Source: Pseudomonadota bacterium
GTDB taxonomy: Bacteria; Myxococcota_A; Polyangia; Polyangiales; Polyangiaceae
Assembly: GCA_023432025.1 (NCBI GenBank)
Contig: JAEYVE010000271.1
Location: forward strand, 1 to 10,218
Length of the DNA stretch: 10,218 nt
Direction of reading: 5' to 3'
A program made the position numbers and the translations under genes. The notes beneath the pieces were generated by a model that was not told the origin of the DNA, made no database searches, and was given only the letters and a program-made list of their open reading frames with translations. Shown piece after piece: positions 6,157 to 10,218 of the stretch (its first letter is position 1; every line of letters begins with the position of its first letter).

Positions 6157-6639
6157 ATGGCATTCGCCCTGAGCGCGGAGCACGAACGGGAGCTGAGCGA
6201 GATCCTGTCGCGCTACCCCAACAAGATGGCCGCGTGCATTCCGGTCCTGCACCTCTGTCAGGACGCGAACGAGCACTGGGTCAACGAAGAGGTGATCCAG
6301 TTCGTGGCGGATCGGCTCGAGCTGAGCACGGCGCACGTTCAGGGCGTCGCTACGTTCTACCACCTCTTCAACAGGGAAAAGCCCGGCAAACACCAGGTGT
6401 GGGTTTGCCGCACTTTGTCGTGTGCGCTGCGCGGCGGTGAAGAGCTCGTCAAGCACTGTGAGAAGCGTCTCGGTATCCACGTCGGAGAAACGACGAAGGA
6501 TGGCCGAATCACCCTGCGCACCGCCGAGTGCCTCGCTTCGTGCGGCTCGGCGCCGATGATGCAGGTCGACAAGACCTACCACGAGAACCTCACGCCCGAG
6601 CGCGTCGACGAAATCCTCGACGCCCTCAAGCGCGACTGA
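6157..6639 (+). CDS. nuoE: NADH-quinone oxidoreductase subunit E (24-kDa, 2Fe-2S)
   Basis: A 160-residue NuoE, the thioredoxin-like 2Fe-2S subunit of the peripheral NADH dehydrogenase arm of respiratory complex I, on the cytoplasmic side. The four cluster ligands are C84 and C89 (CRTLSC) and C125 and C129 (CLASC), the normal CX4C...CX3C spacing. The helical N-terminal part contains YPNKMAACIPVLHLCQ and GVATFYHLF, both typical of the family. The frame extends upstream to a TTG at 6070, but family similarity begins at MAFALSAEHE, so the ATG at 6157 is chosen; its upstream GAAAG is only a weak ribosome site. NuoE binds NuoF, encoded 40 bp downstream. No NuoC or NuoD precedes it; the gene upstream is divergent, so nuoE is probably the first gene of its transcript. 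Confidence 0.95.
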   Translation: MAFALSAEHERELSEILSRYPNKMAACIPVLHLCQDANEHWVNEEVIQFVADRLELSTAHVQGVATFYHLFNREKPGKHQVWVCRTLSCALRGGEELVKHCEKRLGIHVGETTKDGRITLRTAECLASCGSAPMMQVDKTYHENLTPERVDEILDALKRD

Positions 6640-6679
6640 GAGTCGCTATCGGACTATCGCCTGTACCTGGGCTGCCGCC

Positions 6680-8029
6680 ATGCTGAAGCGAACGAACTAT
6701 CTCTCCCACAGCTACGACAAGCCTGATGGGCACACCCTCGCCAGCTACGAGCAAGCGGGCGGCTACAAGAGCGCGCGCAAGGTGCTCGGCGTTTACCCTC
6801 GGGACCAAGTCATCGAGGAAGTGAAGAAGGCGCACATCCGCGGACGCGGTGGCGCCGGCTTCGACTGCGGCACGAAGTGGAGCTTCATGCCGAAGGAGAG
6901 CAAGAAGCCTTGCTACCTGGTGGTCAACGCCGACGAGGGTGAGCCGGGGACGTTCAAGGACCGCACCATCATGGAGCGGAACCCGCACGCTCTCATCGAG
7001 GGGTGCATCATCGGTGCGTACGCCATCGGCGCGCACGCCGCTTACATTTACGTCCGCGACGAGCTGCACCTCGCCAAGGCGCGCCTGTGGGCCGCCATCA
7101 AAGAGGCCAAGGCCAAGGGTTACCTCGGTAAGTCGCCGTTCGGGCGCAGCTACGAGGTCGAGGTGTACGTCCACACCGGTGCCGGCGCCTACATCTGCGG
7201 TGAGGAAACGTCGCTCTTGAACTCGCTCGAGGGACGTCGCGGCGAGCCTCGCCTGAAGCCGCCGTTCCCGGCGCAGGTCGGCGCCTTCGGCTGCCCGTCG
7301 ACGGTGAACAACGTCGAAACCATCGCCATCATCCCGACGGTCTTCGACATCGGCGGAGACACCTTCAGTCAGCTGAGCTCGCTCCATTCCTTCAACGACG
7401 GCGGCTCCCGCCTCTTCGGGGTGAGCGGTCACGTGAAGCGCCCGGGCATTTACGAGTGCGCCGTGGGCCTCACCCTCCGTGAGCTCATCTATGACCTGGG
7501 TGGCGGCATCCTCGGAGATCGACCGCTCATGGCGGTCATCCCCGGCGGCTCTTCTTGCCCGGTTCACCTGGCGGACGAAATCGTCAACGTTCCGAACGAC
7601 CCACGCTTCGAGCCGTACAACGGCAAGAGCATTTTGGACCTCCCGCTCGGCGTGGACACGTACCGCTCCGTCGGCGGAATGCTCGGCACTTGCTGCGCCA
7701 TCGTAATGAGCGACGCCGCCGATCCGGTGCTGGCTTTGCAGAACCTGATGCGCTTCTACCGCCACGAGTCGTGCGGTCAGTGCACGCCGTGCCGCGAGGG
7801 TTGTGGCTGGATCGAGCGGATCTTGGACAAGGTCGCCGCCGGTCAGGGCACCATCGAAGAGCTCAATCAGGTGAGCGAAATCGCGTCGAACATCACCGGA
7901 AACACCATCTGTGCTTTCGGTGACGGCGCCGCCCAGCCCGCGCTGTCCTTCGTGCGTAAGTTCCGCAAGCAGTTCGAGGACTACATCCTCGAGGGTGGCA
8001 AGAGCCAGACGAGGACGTTGCAAGCATGA
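6680..8029 (+). CDS. nuoF: NADH-quinone oxidoreductase subunit F (51-kDa, FMN and 4Fe-4S)
   Basis: A 449-residue NuoF, the subunit that binds NADH and FMN and starts electron transfer in complex I. The glycine-rich nucleotide-binding motif is GRGGAGF (55-61). The FMN-binding region includes VVNADEGEPGTFKDR (81-95). Conserved GAGAYICGEETSLLNSLEG spans 167-185. The N3 4Fe-4S cluster ligands are C365, C368 and C371 in ESCGQCTPCREG, plus C411. All expected key residues are present and the length is ordinary. No clear Shine-Dalgarno precedes the ATG. The stop codon overlaps the nuoJ start in ATGA at 8026-8029, so NuoJ translation is probably coupled to NuoF. It is unusual that nuoJ rather than nuoG comes next. 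Confidence 0.97.
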   Translation: MLKRTNYLSHSYDKPDGHTLASYEQAGGYKSARKVLGVYPRDQVIEEVKKAHIRGRGGAGFDCGTKWSFMPKESKKPCYLVVNADEGEPGTFKDRTIMERNPHALIEGCIIGAYAIGAHAAYIYVRDELHLAKARLWAAIKEAKAKGYLGKSPFGRSYEVEVYVHTGAGAYICGEETSLLNSLEGRRGEPRLKPPFPAQVGAFGCPSTVNNVETIAIIPTVFDIGGDTFSQLSSLHSFNDGGSRLFGVSGHVKRPGIYECAVGLTLRELIYDLGGGILGDRPLMAVIPGGSSCPVHLADEIVNVPNDPRFEPYNGKSILDLPLGVDTYRSVGGMLGTCCAIVMSDAADPVLALQNLMRFYRHESCGQCTPCREGCGWIERILDKVAAGQGTIEELNQVSEIASNITGNTICAFGDGAAQPALSFVRKFRKQFEDYILEGGKSQTRTLQA

Positions 8030-8694
8030 GCGCCGGAGCCCTTCTTTTTGCGGTGTGTAGCGTCGCCTGCGTCGTTGGGGCGCTGACGGTCATTTTGGCC
8101 AAGAACCCCATCCGCGGCGCCGTCGGCCTCCTCGGTACCATCGTGGGTATCGCGGGCCTGTTCCTGCGCCTGAACGCGCAGTTTCTCGCCGCCATCCAGC
8201 TCATCGTTTACGCGGGGGCGGTGGTCGTTCTCTTCGTGTTCGTGGTGATGCTCCTCGGACCGAGCGCTGGCGTGTCGAGCTCCATGGGCACGCGCTCCAA
8301 GCTGTCGCGCCTCGTGGCGGGCGGCTTGGTCGGCCTGCTCGGCGTGGGGGCGCTGGTGCTCTTGGCGCAAAGCGGCGTTCCGGAGGGCGGCAAGCCGAGC
8401 CCGTTCGGACCGGTGGCGGAGACGCACGGCTCCATCGAAGCGGTGGGCACCTTCATCTTCACCAAGGGTTTGGTGCCCTTCGAGCTCGTGACGGCGCTGC
8501 TCATCGTGGCCGTCGTCGGCGCCATCGCCGTGGCGCGCACCAAGCACGTCAAGCCGGAAAAGAAGCAGGTCGCGAACCCGACGTTGCGTCTGTTCCACGG
8601 CCCGCTGCACCCGCGGGACGCGGGTCGTCCGCTGACGCGCGAGCCACTGGGCGGCTCTCTGGGGAATGGTTCCTTGGGTAAGGAGCAGGCGTGA
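8026..8694 (+). CDS. nuoJ: NADH-quinone oxidoreductase subunit J (membrane arm)
   Basis: A 222-residue NuoJ, a membrane subunit of the complex I proton-pumping arm. Five membrane segments are apparent at about 3-23, 29-47, 52-77, 95-115 and 151-170. Family-typical sequence includes NPIRGAVGLLGT (27-38) and AAIQLIVYAGAVVVLFVFVVML (55-76); the latter is the third helix, which carries a flexible pi-bulge in characterised complex I. A polar, Gly/Pro-rich tail of about 50 residues follows the last helix, making the protein longer than E. coli NuoJ (about 184). The start overlaps the nuoF stop by four bases, with GAGG at 8011-8014 as a distant ribosome site. Its stop touches the nuoK start (TGATG), so translational coupling probably continues. 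Confidence 0.95.
   Translation: MSAGALLFAVCSVACVVGALTVILAKNPIRGAVGLLGTIVGIAGLFLRLNAQFLAAIQLIVYAGAVVVLFVFVVMLLGPSAGVSSSMGTRSKLSRLVAGGLVGLLGVGALVLLAQSGVPEGGKPSPFGPVAETHGSIEAVGTFIFTKGLVPFELVTALLIVAVVGAIAVARTKHVKPEKKQVANPTLRLFHGPLHPRDAGRPLTREPLGGSLGNGSLGKEQA
8680..8685 (+). promoter_or_regulatory. Ribosome binding site deciding the nuoK start
   Basis: AAGGAG lies 8 bases before the ATG at 8694 but only 5 before an in-frame GTG at 8691. The spacing favours ATG 8694 as the nuoK start. It is the clearest Shine-Dalgarno in the nuo block. Confidence 0.7.
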
Positions 8695-9011
8695 TGAATC
8701 AGCTCGGTCTTCTCGTTCAACACTACGTTCTGCTCTCCGGCGTCATCTTCACGATCGGCGCCATCGGCTTTCTGGTGCGCCGGAACGTGCTGACTCAGCT
8801 CATGAGCATCGAGCTCATGCTGAACAGCGTGAACCTGCTCCTGGTCGCTTTCAACCGTCAGCACGGCGGTGAAATGACCGGGCAGGTGTTCGCCTTCTTC
8901 ATCATCGCCGTTGCGGCCGCCGAAGTCGCGGTGGGCCTCGCTATCGTTCTTCAGTTCTACCGCTTGCGGGCCACCGTCAATAGCGACGAGGCGGACAGCC
9001 TGCGGCATTGA
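8694..9011 (+). CDS. nuoK: NADH-quinone oxidoreductase subunit K (membrane arm)
   Basis: A 105-residue NuoK (E. coli homologue about 100), the MrpC-like membrane subunit of complex I. Three hydrophobic helices lie at about 8-28, 33-53 and 63-88. Two buried glutamates needed for proton translocation in the family are present: E40 in LMSIELMLNSVNLLLVAF and E77 in AAAEVAVGLAIVL, corresponding to E36 and E72 of E. coli NuoK. An in-frame GTG three bases earlier would add one methionine; the ribosome site spacing favours the ATG. It overlaps the nuoJ stop by one base. A 73-bp gap follows before nuoL, the longest inside this block. Confidence 0.96.
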   Translation: MNQLGLLVQHYVLLSGVIFTIGAIGFLVRRNVLTQLMSIELMLNSVNLLLVAFNRQHGGEMTGQVFAFFIIAVAAAEVAVGLAIVLQFYRLRATVNSDEADSLRH

Positions 9012-9084
9012 GCTCGCCGACCTCGACTCGCTGATTTCGGCACCCTGTCAACGATGTTGGTCGCGCTCCCCGATTGAGTCTCCG

Positions 9085-10218
9085 ATGGACAAGCTCTCGA
9101 CTCTTTTCCCCGAGAACGACTTCACGCTTCTCGCCATCATCCTGGCGCTGCCGCTCCTTGGCGCGTTCGGCAACGGCGTGTTCGGGAAGCGGCTCGGCAA
9201 GCAAGCGGTGACTTTGATGGCGCTCTCCGCCGTCGGTCTCTCGTTCGTCGCCAGCGTGGTTGCGTTCTTCATCCTGAAGGGCGCCGAGGCGCAAGCCGGC
9301 GGCGAGCTCGTCCGGCTGAAGTGGACCGCCTGGGAATGGTTCAAGGTTTCCCAAGCGGGCGACTTTGGCAGCTTCGCCATCGACGTGGCGTTCTCGATGG
9401 ACCCGCTGAACGGGACGATGGCGCTCATCGTGACCGGCATCGGCTTCCTCATCCACCTGTACTCCTCGAAGTACATGGAGGACGACCCGGGCTACTACCG
9501 GTTCTTCACCTGGCTGAACCTGTTCATCTTCTCGATGCTGGTTCTGATCCTGGGAGACAGCCTGCCCATCCTGTTCGTCGGGTGGGAAGGCGTCGGCCTC
9601 TGCAGCTACCTGCTCATCGGCTTCTGGTTCTCGGACGAGGCCAACGCCGCCGCCGGCAAGAAGGCCTTCATCACCAACCGTATCGGTGACTTCGGCCTCC
9701 TCGTCGCGATGGGCCTGCTTCTCTATTACGTGGGCGCCCTCGACTGGGCCGGTATCGAGGCGGGTAAGGGCCGCCTGCTCACCCCCGTCAAAATTTGGCC
9801 GATCGCGAACGAGGTTCCGATCGCCGCTGTCCTTCCGGACGGGGCCAAGGAGTTCTTGAACACCCCGCGCTACGTGAACGGCGCGACTTTGGTGGGTCTC
9901 GCGCTCTTCCTCGGCTGCGCGGGCAAGAGCGCGCAGTTCCCGCTCTACGTTTGGCTCCCGGACGCCATGGCCGGCCCAACGCCGGTCTCGGCGCTCATTC
10001 ACGCCGCCACCATGGTGACGGCTGGCGTGTACCTGATGTGCCGCATGGCTGGCGTGTTCGTGCTGAGCCCGGCCGCCATGTTCACCGTCGCGTGCATTGG
10101 CGCTTTCACGGCGCTGTTCGCCGCCACCATCGCCCTCGTTCAAAACGACATCAAGAAGGTGCTCGCTTACTCCACGGTGAGTCAGCTCGGGTACATGTTC
10201 TTGGGCGTGGGTGTGGGC
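9085..10218 (+). CDS. nuoL: NADH-quinone oxidoreductase subunit L, 3' end outside the window
   Basis: The first 378 codons of NuoL, the distal antiporter-like proton pump of complex I; the frame is open to the last base, and family members usually exceed 600 residues. The N-terminal hydrophobic helix (about 14-34) and SMDPLNGTMALIVTGIGFLIHLYSSKYM (104-131) are typical. Conserved charged residues are E168 in VGWEGVGLCSYLLIGFW, K192/K193 with R199 and D202 in KKAFITNRIGDFG, K281 in GKSAQFPLYVWLPDAMAGPTP, H306 in ALIHAATMVTAGVY, and K357/K358 in NDIKKVLAYSTVSQLGYMF. The segment between the KKAF and GKSAQ motifs is about 28 residues longer than I recall for E. coli NuoL, owing to a polar stretch at about 222-265. 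ATG 9085 is the only plausible start: no in-frame ATG, GTG or TTG lies close upstream. Its ribosome site is weak. Confidence 0.95.
   Translation, partial: MDKLSTLFPENDFTLLAIILALPLLGAFGNGVFGKRLGKQAVTLMALSAVGLSFVASVVAFFILKGAEAQAGGELVRLKWTAWEWFKVSQAGDFGSFAIDVAFSMDPLNGTMALIVTGIGFLIHLYSSKYMEDDPGYYRFFTWLNLFIFSMLVLILGDSLPILFVGWEGVGLCSYLLIGFWFSDEANAAAGKKAFITNRIGDFGLLVAMGLLLYYVGALDWAGIEAGKGRLLTPVKIWPIANEVPIAAVLPDGAKEFLNTPRYVNGATLVGLALFLGCAGKSAQFPLYVWLPDAMAGPTPVSALIHAATMVTAGVYLMCRMAGVFVLSPAAMFTVACIGAFTALFAATIALVQNDIKKVLAYSTVSQLGYMFLGVGVG

Noticed and set aside
4484..6172. 562-codon plus-strand open frame opposite the zinc-ribbon gene
   Set aside because: It is antisense to a gene with a clear zinc ribbon, membrane domain and ribosome site; its Arg/Gly/Leu-rich translation is typical of reverse frames in GC-rich DNA.
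6626..8023. 465-codon minus-strand open frame opposite nuoF
   Set aside because: It exactly shadows nuoF and shows no family motif; the nuoF cofactor motifs are intact on the plus strand.
9054..9077. Short upstream frame MLVALPD ending 7 bases before nuoL
   Set aside because: There is no ribosome site before its ATG, and seven codons can arise by chance; translational coupling cannot be argued without conservation.

Overview
The window is GC-rich and densely coded. Its mix of genes suggests a deltaproteobacterium of the myxobacterial type (Myxococcota, perhaps Polyangia). The reasons are the high G+C, a bacterial cN-II-type 5'-nucleotidase, a zinc-ribbon protein with long Pro/Ala/Gln linkers, and split-looking complex I genes. 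This placement is inference; no marker gene in the window settles it.

Layout. Positions 1-75 hold no gene I can identify; one plus-strand frame is open from base 1 but its composition is unconvincing. Two back-to-back hairpins (76-125) follow the stop codon of a minus-strand HAD-IG purine 5'-nucleotidase (125-1648). That gene is divergent from a plus-strand class I glutamine amidotransferase (1696-2514), with about 47 bp between the preferred starts. The translation-associated P-loop ATPase/GTPase YchF follows on the plus strand (2602-3708). A 202-bp convergent gap (3709-3910) carries three copies of a hairpin-forming repeat of about 40 bp. Next come two minus-strand genes that look like one operon: a zinc-ribbon, low-complexity, DUF4234-type membrane protein (4397-5821), then a DUF2752 membrane protein (3911-4372).

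A 335-bp divergent intergenic region (5822-6156) separates that pair from the respiratory complex I block on the plus strand: nuoE (6157-6639), nuoF (6680-8029), nuoJ (8026-8694), nuoK (8694-9011) and the first 378 codons of nuoL, which runs off the right edge. The intergenic region holds a good sigma70-like promoter candidate and a potentially structured leader.

How the genes work together. NuoE and NuoF form the NADH-oxidising tip of complex I (FMN, a 2Fe-2S and a 4Fe-4S cluster). NuoJ, NuoK and NuoL are membrane subunits of the proton-pumping arm. NuoG, NuoH and NuoI, which connect the tip to the membrane in the usual E-F-G-H-I-J gene order, are not encoded between nuoF and nuoJ; the nuoF and nuoJ frames overlap by four bases instead. 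The left half is mostly housekeeping: purine nucleotide turnover, a possible amidotransferase and a ribosome-associated ATPase. I see no phage, CRISPR, transposase, toxin-antitoxin or defence genes. The least explained parts are the five-fold GTM-motif zinc-ribbon protein with its DUF2752 partner, the convergent hairpin repeats, and the unusual nuo gene order.
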